A stretch of 64,000 nt of DNA from an uncultured Pelagibacteraceae bacterium. Lineage in GTDB: Bacteria > Pseudomonadota > Alphaproteobacteria > Pelagibacterales > Pelagibacteraceae. Positions 1 through 11,014 of this stretch are shown here, piece after piece (positions within the stretch are counted from its first letter, which is position 1; each line of letters begins with the position of its first letter). The DNA is taken from contig CACJUO010000002.1 in NCBI GenBank assembly GCA_902596675.1, positions 1-64,000 of the forward strand. The letters run 5' to 3'. The translations under genes were made by a program, and so were the position numbers. The notes beneath the pieces were generated by a model, which saw nothing but the letters and a program-made list of their open reading frames with translations, made no database searches and had not been told where the DNA came from.

Positions 1-645
1 TCGACAATGAAAAAAAGCAACTGAACCTGCTTTTCCAGTTAAAGAAACTGATTTTTTTAGATTAATTTTGTTTTTTTTAGTGTTAATTTTTCCTACAAAA
101 TAATTATCTTTACTATGATGGCTATATAATTTTTTTTTGTGTGATCCTCTAATAACTTTTAATGGACCATTTTTTTCGTAACAATCTTCCAGATAAATTC
201 CTACTGTTATTAAATCATCATTTGTATGAGGATAAAATGCAAAGTCTTGATGCCATTCAACTTGACTTCCTTTTTTCTTATTAGGTAACTTAAAGTTTAA
301 TTTTCCAAGATGGAATCTTACTGTTCCACCAATAAGCTTTTTAACTATATCAATAATCTTTTTATTTCTTGATAAATCATAAAATAATTTATTATTATTT
401 TGAGGGTTATTTAATCTTAATATTTCTTTATTTTTTGACGAGTTGCTATTGAATACAAAATGGTAATTATCGTAACTTTGAGTTCCGCCTTGATCTTTAA
501 TTTTTCTTCTACTGTTCTTTTCTTTAGTTATAATCTTATTAATAAGAGTGTTTAATTTATTAATATCTTTCTTTGAAATAAGCTGATCTTTAACTAAATA
601 GCCATTCCTTTTATAAAAGCTTTTCTCTGATCTAGTGATACTCAT
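1..645 (-). CDS. Phytanoyl-CoA dioxygenase (PhyH) family protein, partial (runs off left edge)
   Basis: Own reverse-strand translation from ATG at 645: MSITRSEKSFYKRNGYLVKDQLISKKDINKL...VEWHQDFAFYPHTNDDLITVGIYLEDCYEKNGPLKVIRGSHKKK; the WHQDFAFYPHTN and NGPL.V..GSH motifs are typical of PhyH Fe(II)/2OG dioxygenases. No stop before the window edge. Confidence 0.85.
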   Translation of the reverse strand, partial: MSITRSEKSFYKRNGYLVKDQLISKKDINKLNTLINKIITKEKNSRRKIKDQGGTQSYDNYHFVFNSNSSKNKEILRLNNPQNNNKLFYDLSRNKKIIDIVKKLIGGTVRFHLGKLNFKLPNKKKGSQVEWHQDFAFYPHTNDDLITVGIYLEDCYEKNGPLKVIRGSHKKKLYSHHSKDNYFVGKINTKKNKINLKKSVSLTGKAGSVAFFHCR

Positions 646-686
646 TTGTGAATTTTATAATAAAATTATTATTTTTAATAGATTAA

Positions 687-929
687 TTATCTATAAGGAT
701 CACAAGCTCTTCTAACTTTATAATTTGCATTAAAAGCTTTGGCATAATGTGTAATAAAATTTTTTGAGTTTACGTCATTCCTTCTACTTAATTTTTTTTG
801 TTCAACAGCTATTCTACATTCTTTTTTAACAACATCTTCAGATCTAAATTTATATTTAATAGTGTTAACACCTTGTGCAGCACAACCATAAATAAATATA
901 AAAAATAATATGCAAGTAAAAAATTTCAT
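687..929 (-). CDS. Small putative lipoprotein
   Basis: 80 aa ORF with hydrophobic N-terminus and lipobox-like IYGCAAQ. Confidence 0.5.
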   Translation of the reverse strand: MKFFTCILFFIFIYGCAAQGVNTIKYKFRSEDVVKKECRIAVEQKKLSRRNDVNSKNFITHYAKAFNANYKVRRACDPYR

Positions 930-957
930 TAGTTTATTAATAATAGATAATTTAATT

Positions 958-1269
958 TTATAATAAGAAAATAATAACCCAGTAAGAGGATAATCCAGAT
1001 AATATTGTCGCTATTACATTTCTAGAAAAGTAACCGACTAAAATTGCAATTATTGCACCAAAGATTTTAGGATCATTTATTTCTATAAAAGTTCCATAAT
1101 CATTAATAAATATTCCAGGAAATATTATTGCTGGAAATACTGCTGAAGGAACATATGCTAAAACCTCTTTAACTTTTTCGCCTAATAAATCTCTGTCAAC
1201 CAATGCAATCATAGTCATCCTTGTAAAGTAAGTAACAATTCCTGCAATTATGATTGTTGACCAAGTCAT
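958..1269 (-). CDS. azlD: AzlD family branched-chain amino acid transport protein
   Basis: 103 aa, about 4 TM segments, adjacent to and overlapping an AzlC-like gene. Confidence 0.8.
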   Translation of the reverse strand: MTWSTIIIAGIVTYFTRMTMIALVDRDLLGEKVKEVLAYVPSAVFPAIIFPGIFINDYGTFIEINDPKIFGAIIAILVGYFSRNVIATILSGLSSYWVIIFLL

Positions 1270-1952
1270 TTTTTTAATTTCAATACTAATGCTCCAACAA
1301 ATAATGCAATTATAGGTGAAATGATTATGTAGGATTTAAAGGGCGCATCAAAAAATAATAATGAACTTAATCCACATGTAATCATTACTATTACATGATC
1401 TATTTTTTTTAAATCTTGAACAACAATTGCTATAAAGGTTAAAGGGATTGCAAATTTTAAACCCAGTTCCTCTGGTACAAATGAACCTAAAACTATACCT
1501 GCTAAAGTTGACAACTGCCAAAAGATCCAAAGTGTAACACCACTCCCAATTAAATGGTAATGTAAGTGGTGCTCGGATCTATTTTTCATAAAAAATTTAT
1601 TACTCTCTGCAAATCCTTGATCAACTACGATGTAAGAAATTAATAATTTTTTAATAAATGATAATTTTTCAAGGTATTCAGATAAAACTGCGCCATATAA
1701 TAAATGTCTGGAATTTATTACCCCAACAGAAGTAACAGCAATCAAGGCTGAAGCCCCACCTGATAACAATTGAAGAAATACTATTTGAGATGCACCACCA
1801 AAGATAATAATGGACATTGCATATACTAAAACAGGATCAAAACCTAATTCTATACCTATTGCTCCACATATTATGCCAAATGGAATAACTGAAAACATGT
1901 GAGGCGCAACAGCAAGAAAACCCTTTGAAAATAGTTGTGTTTTTGTAAGCAT
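1266..1952 (-). CDS. azlC: AzlC family branched-chain amino acid permease
   Basis: MLTKTQLFSKGFLAVAPHMFSVIPFGIICGAIGIELGFDP...FGGASQIVFLQLLSGGAS: AzlC signature. Confidence 0.85.
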   Translation of the reverse strand: MLTKTQLFSKGFLAVAPHMFSVIPFGIICGAIGIELGFDPVLVYAMSIIIFGGASQIVFLQLLSGGASALIAVTSVGVINSRHLLYGAVLSEYLEKLSFIKKLLISYIVVDQGFAESNKFFMKNRSEHHLHYHLIGSGVTLWIFWQLSTLAGIVLGSFVPEELGLKFAIPLTFIAIVVQDLKKIDHVIVMITCGLSSLLFFDAPFKSYIIISPIIALFVGALVLKLKK

Positions 1953-2011
1953 TTTTGATAGAGGAAATTATATTATTTTTATTTTAAATTATATCTTTAA
2001 ATATCAATAAA

Positions 2012-2980
2012 ATGAAAAATATTCTCATTTATAATTCTGGAGGAGGACTTGGAGATAGCATTCAACTATTTAATCTAGTGACAAGTTTAAAAACAAATTT
2101 TGAGGATGCATCTTTATTCTATTTAGGTGCACATGAGAACCACTTTCGAGGAAGTTTAAAAGAATATGGAATAAATATACCGACTTTCGAAATGGGACTA
2201 AAATATTTTGGTTTTAGGTGGAAACATTTATTTCTAGCAAAAAAAATATTTAATAAAAATTCAATAAATAAATTTGATCTAATAATTGATCTCCAATCTA
2301 AAATTAGAAATACATTAATACTTAATAGAATTCCTTCAAAGTTTTTTTATTCATCTACTCTCAATTATTTTTTTTCTACAAAAAAAAAAAATTATATAAG
2401 TACAAAGAATGATTTAAATTTGATTTTAAGGAATATTGGAAAATTAATTGATAAAGAAATTGCCATGCAGAAATATGATATAAAAAATATAAACTCTAAA
2501 TATTTTGAAGAAGCTAAAAGATTATTACCTAAGGAAAAATATATAGGAATATCGTTAACTCAAGGAAATGCTTATAGAAAAAAATCATGGTCTTTACAGA
2601 AATTTATTAATTTATCAAAATCAATATTTAATAAAGGTTATAAACCAGTATTTTTTTTAAATAATAAGGATAAGGACTTGATAGATAATATTAAATTAGA
2701 GATTAATGACGCCTTGTTTCCTGAGCTAGAAACAAATTTGTCCTGTCCAGCGTTAATAACAGCAATGGCTACCAGGCTTGAAAAAGCAATCTCTATAGAC
2801 AATGGAATAATGCACATGATTGGACTTGCAAATATTCCTATGATTGTGTTATTCGGTCCGACAAATTCAAAAAAATTTGCTCCCAAAATTGACAATATTA
2901 AAATATTAGACTCAAAAATCCTTAAAAAATCTGATGATATTGAAACAATAAATGAAGAGGATGTATTAGAATTTATTTAA
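2012..2980 (+). CDS. Glycosyltransferase family 9 (heptosyltransferase-like)
   Basis: N-term NSGGGLGDSIQL and C-term ISIDNGIMHMIGLANIPMIVLFGPTNSKKFAP, GT9 hallmarks. Confidence 0.8.
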   Translation: MKNILIYNSGGGLGDSIQLFNLVTSLKTNFEDASLFYLGAHENHFRGSLKEYGINIPTFEMGLKYFGFRWKHLFLAKKIFNKNSINKFDLIIDLQSKIRNTLILNRIPSKFFYSSTLNYFFSTKKKNYISTKNDLNLILRNIGKLIDKEIAMQKYDIKNINSKYFEEAKRLLPKEKYIGISLTQGNAYRKKSWSLQKFINLSKSIFNKGYKPVFFLNNKDKDLIDNIKLEINDALFPELETNLSCPALITAMATRLEKAISIDNGIMHMIGLANIPMIVLFGPTNSKKFAPKIDNIKILDSKILKKSDDIETINEEDVLEFI

Positions 2981-3370
2981 TGCTTTAGTTAAATATTCAA
3001 AATTTAATTTACAATCTTTATAGCCTTGTTTTACAACATTAAGATACCTCTCTGTTGGATATCTAAATTCTGTTTTATTTACCATTATGTAAGTCATTAC
3101 TTTTTTATTATAGTATGTAAAATATAATTTTTTATAAAGAATTGGAAAATCTTCATATACATCTAATTTTTTTTCATCACTTTTTGATATTTCAAATAAT
3201 GCTCCTGGAACTAAAGAATTTTTACTCTTTTCAATATCTGCCGCTCTGTATTTGCTTCTAAAATTTAATTTATACCCTTTAAGCTCAAATTTTTTTAAAA
3301 AAACAGAGTCTTTGCATCTACGTTTCATTTGAAAAAGATTTAGATTACTCCCGTAGGCAAAATATAACAT
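2966..3370 (-). CDS. Gamma-glutamylcyclotransferase-like (GGCT/AIG2 fold) protein
   Basis: MLYFAYGSNLNLFQMKRRC...GALFEISKSDEKKLDVYED; YGSNL motif. Confidence 0.75.
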   Translation of the reverse strand: MLYFAYGSNLNLFQMKRRCKDSVFLKKFELKGYKLNFRSKYRAADIEKSKNSLVPGALFEISKSDEKKLDVYEDFPILYKKLYFTYYNKKVMTYIMVNKTEFRYPTERYLNVVKQGYKDCKLNFEYLTKALNKF

Positions 3371-4122
3371 TAATCTAGTTCAACTACTTTAATATTTTTT
3401 GCTTTTACAAATTCTAGAATTAATAAATTGCATAAATCTATTTTATTTTGATCTTTAGATCTTAATACAATTGATACACCTAGTTTACCTTGTCTAAAAA
3501 ATGGATAACTTCCAATTTCAACATCTTTATGATTGTCCTGTACATTTGTTAATGAACTTGCAATTTCACTTTCATATGTCATTAAATTAATAGTTTTACT
3601 AAGGATTGGATCACCACCAACTAGTACATTTCCTAATCCACCGATCATTGCTTTTAATATTGATGGAACACCAGGGAGAGAAAACACGTTTTCAACGTAA
3701 AATCCAGGAGCGCCACTTGTTGGGTTTAAAATTAATTTAGCTGTAATTGGCATCTTTGCCATTTTCTGCCTTCCATCGTTAAAATTACCTGGCTCGTAAT
3801 ATTTTTCTAAAATCGCAAATGCATCTTTATGAAAACCGTACTCAATATTGAAAGCTTTTGATATTGATTCTGCAGTTATGTCATCGTGTGTAGGGCCAAT
3901 GCCACCAGTAGTAAACACATAGTTGTATTTAACTCTTAACTCATGAACAGTATCTATTATTTTTTTTTCTACATCAGGAATTACTCTTACCTCTCCAACA
4001 GAAATTCCAAGAGAATTAAGCCAAGTAGCTAAAGTACTTGTATTCAAATCCTTAGTTCTGCCAGATAATACTTCATTGCCAATAATAATAATTGCTGCAG
4101 ATATTTCTTTTTTATTACTCAT
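3370..4122 (-). CDS. CinA/MoaB-type molybdopterin-binding domain protein (competence-damage related)
   Basis: IIIIGNEVLSGRTKDLNTSTLATWLNSLGISVGEVRVIPD...FTTGGIGPTHDDITAES. ORF track start (4251) is too long; ATG at 4122 (MSNKKEISAAIIII) is more plausible and avoids overlap with sfsA. Confidence 0.85.
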   Translation of the reverse strand: MSNKKEISAAIIIIGNEVLSGRTKDLNTSTLATWLNSLGISVGEVRVIPDVEKKIIDTVHELRVKYNYVFTTGGIGPTHDDITAESISKAFNIEYGFHKDAFAILEKYYEPGNFNDGRQKMAKMPITAKLILNPTSGAPGFYVENVFSLPGVPSILKAMIGGLGNVLVGGDPILSKTINLMTYESEIASSLTNVQDNHKDVEIGSYPFFRQGKLGVSIVLRSKDQNKIDLCNLLILEFVKAKNIKVVELD

Positions 4123-4144
4123 TTCTAAATATAAATAAAATTCT

Positions 4145-4831
4145 ATGAAATTTACCAGCACTTTATTAAAAGGCAAATTACAACGGAGGTATAAGAGATT
4201 TTTTGCAGATATAGAAGTAAATAATAAAACAGTAGTAGCACACTGCCCCAATACAGGCTCTATGATGGGTTTATTAGATCAAGGAAATGATGCTTGGATA
4301 ACTGAGCATAATGACCCAAAGCGAAAATTAAAATTTACTCTTGAAATGATAAAGGTAAACAAAAGAATAATTGGGGTAAATACCCATAGAGCAAATAGAA
4401 TTGTTGAACATGCTTTAGATAACAAATTGATAAAAGAATTTAATAATATTAAAAATATTCAAGCAGAATTTAAGTATTCTGATGAAACTAGATTTGATTT
4501 TTTGTGTGATAAAAAAATATTAGAGGTAAAAAATACAACTTTAATGAGGGAAGACGATATCGCAGAATTTCCAGATGCCGTAACCTCTAGAGGTACAAAA
4601 CACCTCCAGAAGTTAAAGGAATCTATTAAAAAAGGATATGAACCTTATGTCTTATTTTTAACTCAAATTCAGGGTATAAATAATTTTAGAATAGCAAAAG
4701 ATATAGACTCTACTTATTATAAAGAATATTTAGATGCTAAAAAATCTGGTGTAAGCTTTCTTGCTTACAGATGCAGCTTAAATTCTAAAGAAATAAAAAT
4801 TGAAAAGAAAATAAAAATTTTAGATGAGTAA
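4145..4831 (+). CDS. sfsA: Sugar fermentation stimulation protein SfsA
   Basis: LKGKLQRRYKRFFADIEVNNKTVVAHCPNTGSMMGLL, SfsA signature. Confidence 0.92.
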   Translation: MKFTSTLLKGKLQRRYKRFFADIEVNNKTVVAHCPNTGSMMGLLDQGNDAWITEHNDPKRKLKFTLEMIKVNKRIIGVNTHRANRIVEHALDNKLIKEFNNIKNIQAEFKYSDETRFDFLCDKKILEVKNTTLMREDDIAEFPDAVTSRGTKHLQKLKESIKKGYEPYVLFLTQIQGINNFRIAKDIDSTYYKEYLDAKKSGVSFLAYRCSLNSKEIKIEKKIKILDE

Positions 4832-5594
4832 TTATTCAGAAAAATTTGAGAAAATGAGAATTGCTGGAAAACTAGCATCTCAAACTTTAGATATGCTTAC
4901 AAATGAAGTTAAAGAAGGCGTGTCTACAGATAAAATTGATCAACTTGGATATGAATTCATAAGAGATAATGGTGGTCACTCTGCTCCTTTATTTTACAGG
5001 GGTTTTAAAAAATCTTTATGTACTTCTTTAAATCATGTTGTTTGTCATGGCATTCCGTCTGATAGAGTATTAAATGATGGTGATGCAGTTAACATAGATG
5101 TAACTGCAATAGTGAATGAATATTATGGTGATACTAGCCGAATGTTTACTATTGGAGATATACCAGTCAAAGCAAAAAATTTAATTGAGACAACTTATGA
5201 GTCGATGATGAAAGGAATAGAAATTTTAAAACCAGGAATTAAATTAGGTGACATTGGCTATGAAATTCAATCCTTTGTTGAAGAAAGAGGTTTTTCAGTT
5301 GTTAGAGATTTTTGTGGCCATGGTATTAGTAATACTTTTCATGAACAACCTAATATTCTTCATTATGGTAAGAAAAATACAGGTCTTGAACTTACGCCTG
5401 GTATGACCTTTACAATAGAGCCTATGATAAATGTCGGTAAATTAGATGTAAAAGTCCTCAATGATGGATGGACAGCAGTTACAAAGGATAAGTCTTTATC
5501 AGCACAATTTGAGCATACAATAGGAATCACAGAAGACTCTTATGAAATTTTTACAGAATCTGTTAAAGGTTATAAGAGGCCTCCATATAATTAA
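4824..5594 (+). CDS. map: Type I methionine aminopeptidase
   Basis: CTSLNHVVCHGIPSDRVLNDGDAVNIDVTA...GHGISNTFHEQPNILHYG...TIEPMI. Confidence 0.95.
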   Translation: MSNYSEKFEKMRIAGKLASQTLDMLTNEVKEGVSTDKIDQLGYEFIRDNGGHSAPLFYRGFKKSLCTSLNHVVCHGIPSDRVLNDGDAVNIDVTAIVNEYYGDTSRMFTIGDIPVKAKNLIETTYESMMKGIEILKPGIKLGDIGYEIQSFVEERGFSVVRDFCGHGISNTFHEQPNILHYGKKNTGLELTPGMTFTIEPMINVGKLDVKVLNDGWTAVTKDKSLSAQFEHTIGITEDSYEIFTESVKGYKRPPYN

Positions 5595-6886
5595 TGATTA
5601 CGCGATACTCTAGAAAAGAACTCACGGATATCTGGTCCGAGTACAATAAATATAAAATTTGGTTAGATGTAGAAATTGCTGCAGCTGAAGGAATGGAAAA
5701 ATTAGGAACTATTCCAAAAGGAGTTGCAAGTGCAGTTAGAAAAAAAGCAAAAATTAATGTTAAAAGAATTCATAATATTGAAGCAAAAGTAAAACATGAT
5801 GTTATAGCTTTCTTAACCTCTGTTACTGAAAAAGTGGGAATTAAAGCAAGATATTTACACCAAGGAATGACCTCATCAGATGTTGTAGATACAAGTTTTA
5901 ATATCCAATTAGTCCAATCAGGAAAGATTTTGTTAAAAGATATAGATCAAATTTTAAAAGTCTTAAAATCAAAAGCCAAAAAATATAAATTTACACCATG
6001 TATGGGTAGAAGCCATGGTATTCATGCTGAACCTATAACATTTGGACTTAAATTAGCCTCATATTATGAAGAATTTAAAAGAAATAGAAAGAGATTAATT
6101 AGTGCTATAGATGAAGTATCAACTTGTGCAATCTCTGGTGCTGTTGGGACATTTGCAAACATTAACCCTAATGTAGAAAAACATGTTGCAAAAAAAATGG
6201 GATTAAAAGCTGAACCAGTATCTACACAGGTTATTCCAAGAGATAGACATGCATATTATTTTTCAGTTTTAGGTATTATAGCAGGATCAATTGAGAGAGT
6301 TTCAACTGAAATAAGACACTTACAAAGAACTGAAGTTTATGAATTGCAGGAATTTTTTTCAAAAAAACAAAAAGGGTCAAGTGCAATGCCACATAAAAAG
6401 AATCCTATATTAAGTGAAAACTTAACAGGACTTGCCAGAATGGTTAGAAGCTATACTATCCCAGCTTTAGAAAATATTGCACTTTGGCATGAAAGAGATA
6501 TTTCACATTCAAGTGTAGAAAGAAACATAGGGCCAGATGCAAATATTACATTAGATTTTGCTTTAGTGAGATTAGCAAACGTTTTAGATAAAATGATAGT
6601 TTATCCAAAGAAAATGCTTAATAACCTTAATATTACAAAGGGTACTATTTTCTCACAAGAATTGATGCTTGAATTAACAAAAACAGGTTTAACTAGAGAA
6701 AACTCCTATAGATTAGTCCAAGCACACGCTAAAAAATGCATAGCAGATAATCTTAATCTTTTAGATGTTGTGATGAGCGACAAAAACATTACATCTAGGA
6801 TATCAAGTAAAAAAATGAAAAAAATATTTGATTATTCCTCACACTTTAAGAATGTTAATTTAATTTTTAAAAGGATTTTTAAATAA
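5594..6886 (+). CDS. purB: Adenylosuccinate lyase
   Basis: MITRYSRKELTDIWSEYNKYKIWLDVE...GSSAMPHKKNPILSENLTGLAR. Confidence 0.95.
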   Translation: MITRYSRKELTDIWSEYNKYKIWLDVEIAAAEGMEKLGTIPKGVASAVRKKAKINVKRIHNIEAKVKHDVIAFLTSVTEKVGIKARYLHQGMTSSDVVDTSFNIQLVQSGKILLKDIDQILKVLKSKAKKYKFTPCMGRSHGIHAEPITFGLKLASYYEEFKRNRKRLISAIDEVSTCAISGAVGTFANINPNVEKHVAKKMGLKAEPVSTQVIPRDRHAYYFSVLGIIAGSIERVSTEIRHLQRTEVYELQEFFSKKQKGSSAMPHKKNPILSENLTGLARMVRSYTIPALENIALWHERDISHSSVERNIGPDANITLDFALVRLANVLDKMIVYPKKMLNNLNITKGTIFSQELMLELTKTGLTRENSYRLVQAHAKKCIADNLNLLDVVMSDKNITSRISSKKMKKIFDYSSHFKNVNLIFKRIFK

Positions 6887-7671
6887 TGAAAAAAGGTAAA
6901 AAATTATACGAGGGTAAAGCAAAAATAATTTATGCAACCAGTGACAAGAATTTAGTAATTCAACACTTCAAGGATGATGCTACTGCTTTCAATAATCAAA
7001 AGAAAGATGTAATTGAAGGAAAAGGAATTTTAAACAATAGAATTTCAGAACATATTCTTACTCAATTGAGCAATGTTGGTATCAAAAATCATTTAGTAAA
7101 AAGACTTAATATGAGGGAACAACTTGTTAAGTTAGTTGAAATTATTCCAATTGAATTTATTGTTAGAAATATTGCAACAGGATCTTTGACAAAAAGATTG
7201 GGAATAGAGGATGGGACAGTGCTTGATTATCCACTAGTTGAATATTGCTTAAAAAATGATGATCTTGGAGATCCTCTTGTAAGCAGAGAACATATTTTAG
7301 CATTTAAATGGATGGATGTTTTCGAATTAGATTTTATTTATGAAGAAGTAAGAAGAATAAATGACTTTCTGCAAGGCATGTTTAGAGGTGTTGGAATTAA
7401 ATTAGTAGATTTTAAAGTTGAATTTGGGAGAAGTGAAAGTGCTAACAAAAGAGAAATCATGCTTGCTGATGAAATTAGTCCTGATACGTGCAGACTTTGG
7501 GACATGAGAACAGATAAAAAACTAGATAAAGATAGATTTAGAAATAATCTTGGAAACTTAGTTGAAGCCTACCAGGAAGTAGCAATTAGACTAAATATAT
7601 TGCACGAACAATCAAATATTAGACCACTAACTTATCCTAAACCTAAAGCAGTAAAAATTAAGAAAAAATGA
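6886..7671 (+). CDS. purC: SAICAR synthetase
   Basis: KKLYEGKAKIIYATSDKNLVIQHFKDDATAFN...DEISPDTCRLWD. Confidence 0.96.
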   Translation: MKKGKKLYEGKAKIIYATSDKNLVIQHFKDDATAFNNQKKDVIEGKGILNNRISEHILTQLSNVGIKNHLVKRLNMREQLVKLVEIIPIEFIVRNIATGSLTKRLGIEDGTVLDYPLVEYCLKNDDLGDPLVSREHILAFKWMDVFELDFIYEEVRRINDFLQGMFRGVGIKLVDFKVEFGRSESANKREIMLADEISPDTCRLWDMRTDKKLDKDRFRNNLGNLVEAYQEVAIRLNILHEQSNIRPLTYPKPKAVKIKKK

Positions 7672-7901
7672 AAGTAAAAGTAATAGTCACTTTAAAAACA
7701 GGAGTGCTAGATCCACAAGGTAAAGCAATTCAACAAACTTTAAATGGAATGACCTTTGATAATGTTTCAGAAGTAAGACAAGGTAAATATTTTGATATTG
7801 AGGTAAATGAGAGCGATGAAAATAAAGCTAAATCACAAGTAGAAGTAATGTGTAAAAAGCTTTTAGCAAACCTAGTTATTGAGGATTATAAAATCTTGTA
7901 A
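7668..7901 (+). CDS. purS: FGAM synthetase subunit PurS
   Basis: MKVKVIVTLKTGVLDPQGKAIQQTLNGM; between purC and purQ. Confidence 0.95.
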   Translation: MKVKVIVTLKTGVLDPQGKAIQQTLNGMTFDNVSEVRQGKYFDIEVNESDENKAKSQVEVMCKKLLANLVIEDYKIL

Positions 7902-7908
7902 CTACTGA

Positions 7909-8589
7909 ATGAAATCATCTGTAATTATATTCCCTGGTTCAAATTGTGATAGAGACATGGATGTGGCTCTTAAGAAATTTGGGTTTAAAAATCAAATGGT
8001 TTGGCACAATGATTCAAATATTCCTAAAAGTGATTTAATTGTTCTCCCAGGAGGTTTTTCTTATGGAGATTACCTTCGATGTGGAAGTATTGCTGGAAAA
8101 TCTAAGATTATTAAATCTGTAATCGATTTTGCAAATTCAGGAGGATTAGTTCTTGGAATTTGTAATGGTTTTCAAATACTCACTGAGACAGGTTTGTTAC
8201 CAGGAATACTCCAACAAAATAAATACTTAAACTTTATTTGTAAAAATGTTTTTGTAAAAATTAAAAATAAAGAAAATAAATATTTTAAAAAAATTAAAAA
8301 AGAAGTTTTAGAACTTCACATTGCTCACAACGAAGGAAATTACTTTTGTTCAAACGATGAATTAAAGTCAATTGAAGATAATGGTCAAATTGCGGTTACA
8401 TATTGTGACCATAAGGGAAATGAAGATGAAAAAAATAACCCAAATGGTGCCTTAAAAAATATAGCTGGAATATTTAATAAAGATAAAAATATTTTGGGTA
8501 TGATGCCACATCCAGAAAGAATGATTGATCCATTTCTTTCAGGTGAAGATGGATCATTATTTTTTAGTAATTTAATTGAAAGTTTATAA
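7909..8589 (+). CDS. purQ: FGAM synthetase glutaminase subunit PurQ
   Basis: [17 protein letters not shown]...[17 protein letters not shown]...[11 protein letters not shown]...MMPHPERM. Confidence 0.96.
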   Translation: MKSSVIIFPGSNCDRDMDVALKKFGFKNQMVWHNDSNIPKSDLIVLPGGFSYGDYLRCGSIAGKSKIIKSVIDFANSGGLVLGICNGFQILTETGLLPGILQQNKYLNFICKNVFVKIKNKENKYFKKIKKEVLELHIAHNEGNYFCSNDELKSIEDNGQIAVTYCDHKGNEDEKNNPNGALKNIAGIFNKDKNILGMMPHPERMIDPFLSGEDGSLFFSNLIESL

Positions 8590-10784
8590 TGGTTGAAGTT
8601 AATGAAAAAATAGCAATAGAGCATGGATTAAAAAGTGACGAATATAAAAAAATCTGTGATCTTTTAAAAAGAACGCCAAATATTACTGAATTGGGTGTTT
8701 TTTCGGCAATGTGGAATGAGCATTGCTCTTACAAGTCATCAAGAAAACATTTAAAAAAATTACACACAAAAGGTGAACAGGTAATTCAGGGTCCAGGAGA
8801 AAATGCTGGAGTCGTGGATATTGATGACGATGATGCAATTGTATTTAAAATAGAAAGTCATAACCATCCTTCATTTATTGAGCCTTATCAAGGGGCAGCT
8901 ACAGGTGTTGGTGGGATTATGAGAGATGTATTTACAATGGGCGCCAGACCTATTGCAAACTTAAACTCTATTCATTTTGGCTCACCCAACCATGAAAAAA
9001 CAAGAAATCTATTAAGAGGAGTTGTCAAAGGTATTGGCGGATATGGTAACTGTATTGGTGTTCCAACAATAGCTGGTCAAACTTGCTTTGATGAGTCTTA
9101 TAATGGAAATATTTTAGTAAACGCAATGACATTGGGTTTAGTTAATAAAAATAAAATATTTTATTCAAAAGCTGCGGGAATTAACAAACCAGTTATTTAT
9201 GTTGGCTCAAAAACAGGGAGAGATGGGATACATGGTGCAAGTATGGCATCCGCAATTTTTGACGACAAAATAGAAGAAAAAAAACCTACTGTTCAAGTTG
9301 GTGACCCATTCACAGAAAAACTTCTACTTGAAGCTTGTCTTGAACTTATGGCAGGTAAATCAATAATATCAATTCAAGATATGGGCGCTGCAGGTTTAAC
9401 ATCTTCTAGTATTGAAATGGCATCTAAAGGAGATTTAGGTATTGAAATAGATTTAACAAAAGTTCCTTGTAGAGAGGAAAATATGACACCTTATGAGATA
9501 ATGCTCTCAGAAAGCCAAGAGAGAATGCTTATAGTTTTAGAGGAAGGAAAAGAAAATGAAGCAAAAAAAATATTTGATAAATGGAATTTAGACTTTGCTG
9601 TAATCGGAAAGACAACAGATAGTAAAAATATTGAATTATTTTTCAAGAATGAAAAAGTTGCTAAAATTCCGATTGATTTTTTAGCGGAGAATGCACCTAT
9701 GTATGATCGAAAATGGATAAAAGCAAAACTTCCAAAAGAAAATAAATTTTCAAAAGATCGATTTAAATCTTTAAAACTTGGTGATTGTTTAAAAAAAATT
9801 TTAATTGATCCAAATATTGCAGATAAAGAATGGATCTGGAACCAGTATGATCATACAGTTATGGGCGATACCATACAAAAACCTGGAGGGAATGCTGGTG
9901 TTGTTAGAGTTCATGGCACAAACAAAGCTGTTGCCGCATCTATAGACTCTTCGGCAACTTATTGTCATGCACACCCATTAACAGGAGGTAAACAAGTAGT
10001 TTGTGAAAGTTGGAGAAATATGATTTCAGTAGGTGCAAAACCAATAGCAATTACAAATTGCCTAAATTTTGGTAACCCAGAAAAAGAGAAAAATATGGGT
10101 GAATTTGTTGAATGTGTAGAAGGGATTGCAGAAGCATCTAAATATTTAAATTACCCAGTGGTTTCAGGAAACGTCTCTTTTTATAATGAAACAAAAGATA
10201 AGGGAATTAAACCCACTCCTTCAATTGGAGGTGTAGGATTACTATCTGATTATAAAAAAATGATGACAATGGAATTAAAAAATGAGGGCAATTATCTTTT
10301 TGTTGTTGGCAAAACCGAAGGACATTTAGATCAATCAATATTTGCAAGAAACATATTATCTGAATTTAATGGTCCTCCGCCAGAAATTAATTTATTCAAC
10401 GAAAAACAAAATGGAATGACTATTTTGAATTTAAAGAATAAAAATTTAATTGAGACCTGTCATGATGTATCCTTAGGAGGGATTTTAACTGCTATATCTA
10501 AAATGAGCATTAAGAGTGGAAAAGGCATAAAATTATTTCCTTTTGAAAGCTTAGTAAATAAATTTGAGTATTTTTTTGGTGAAGATCAAGGAAGATATAT
10601 TATAGAAATCAAACCAGAAAATTTAGAAAATGTTAAAAATATGCTTAAAAAAGACTCAATTCATTTTGATAAATTAGGATTAGTTGAAAGTGATGAAATA
10701 ACATACGGAAATGATCTGAAAATACCAATTGAACAAATCAAACTAGACTATAAAAAATGGTTAAAGGAATATATGGTTAACTAA
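8589..10784 (+). CDS. purL: FGAM synthetase large subunit PurL (small-type PurL)
   Basis: [16 protein letters not shown]...[37 protein letters not shown]. Confidence 0.97.
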   Translation: MVEVNEKIAIEHGLKSDEYKKICDLLKRTPNITELGVFSAMWNEHCSYKSSRKHLKKLHTKGEQVIQGPGENAGVVDIDDDDAIVFKIESHNHPSFIEPYQGAATGVGGIMRDVFTMGARPIANLNSIHFGSPNHEKTRNLLRGVVKGIGGYGNCIGVPTIAGQTCFDESYNGNILVNAMTLGLVNKNKIFYSKAAGINKPVIYVGSKTGRDGIHGASMASAIFDDKIEEKKPTVQVGDPFTEKLLLEACLELMAGKSIISIQDMGAAGLTSSSIEMASKGDLGIEIDLTKVPCREENMTPYEIMLSESQERMLIVLEEGKENEAKKIFDKWNLDFAVIGKTTDSKNIELFFKNEKVAKIPIDFLAENAPMYDRKWIKAKLPKENKFSKDRFKSLKLGDCLKKILIDPNIADKEWIWNQYDHTVMGDTIQKPGGNAGVVRVHGTNKAVAASIDSSATYCHAHPLTGGKQVVCESWRNMISVGAKPIAITNCLNFGNPEKEKNMGEFVECVEGIAEASKYLNYPVVSGNVSFYNETKDKGIKPTPSIGGVGLLSDYKKMMTMELKNEGNYLFVVGKTEGHLDQSIFARNILSEFNGPPPEINLFNEKQNGMTILNLKNKNLIETCHDVSLGGILTAISKMSIKSGKGIKLFPFESLVNKFEYFFGEDQGRYIIEIKPENLENVKNMLKKDSIHFDKLGLVESDEITYGNDLKIPIEQIKLDYKKWLKEYMVN

Positions 10785-11014
10785 TGGCAATGGATTTAAA
10801 AGAAATTGAGAGCTTAATAAAAGAAGCATTACCAGATGCTAAGATAGAAATTCAGGATCTTGCAGGAGATGGTAATCATTACTCTGCTACAGTAATTTCG
10901 TCGCAATTTGCAGGAAAGAGTAAAATTCAACAACACAAAATGGTATACAATTCACTAAAGGGAAAAATGGGCAACGAATTACATGCATTAGCAGTTAAAA
11001 CTAAGGAGAACTAA
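10784..11014 (+). CDS. bolA: BolA family protein
   Basis: LPDAKIEIQDLAGDGNHYSATVISSQFAGKSKIQQHKMVYNSLKG; adjacent to monothiol glutaredoxin. Confidence 0.9.
   Translation: MAMDLKEIESLIKEALPDAKIEIQDLAGDGNHYSATVISSQFAGKSKIQQHKMVYNSLKGKMGNELHALAVKTKEN

Noticed and set aside
1348-1530. Small ORF on the minus strand inside azlC
   Set aside because: Alternative frame wholly contained in a well-supported CDS; no family resemblance.
2638-2895. 85-aa antisense ORF in GT9 gene
   Set aside because: Antisense to a recognised CDS; composition consistent with shadow ORF.
4123-4251. N-terminal extension of the CinA-like ORF
   Set aside because: Extension overlaps sfsA antisense and lacks similarity; ATG at 4122 fits the family start.
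8385-8624. Antisense ORF over purQ/purL junction
   Set aside because: Shadow of conserved purine genes.
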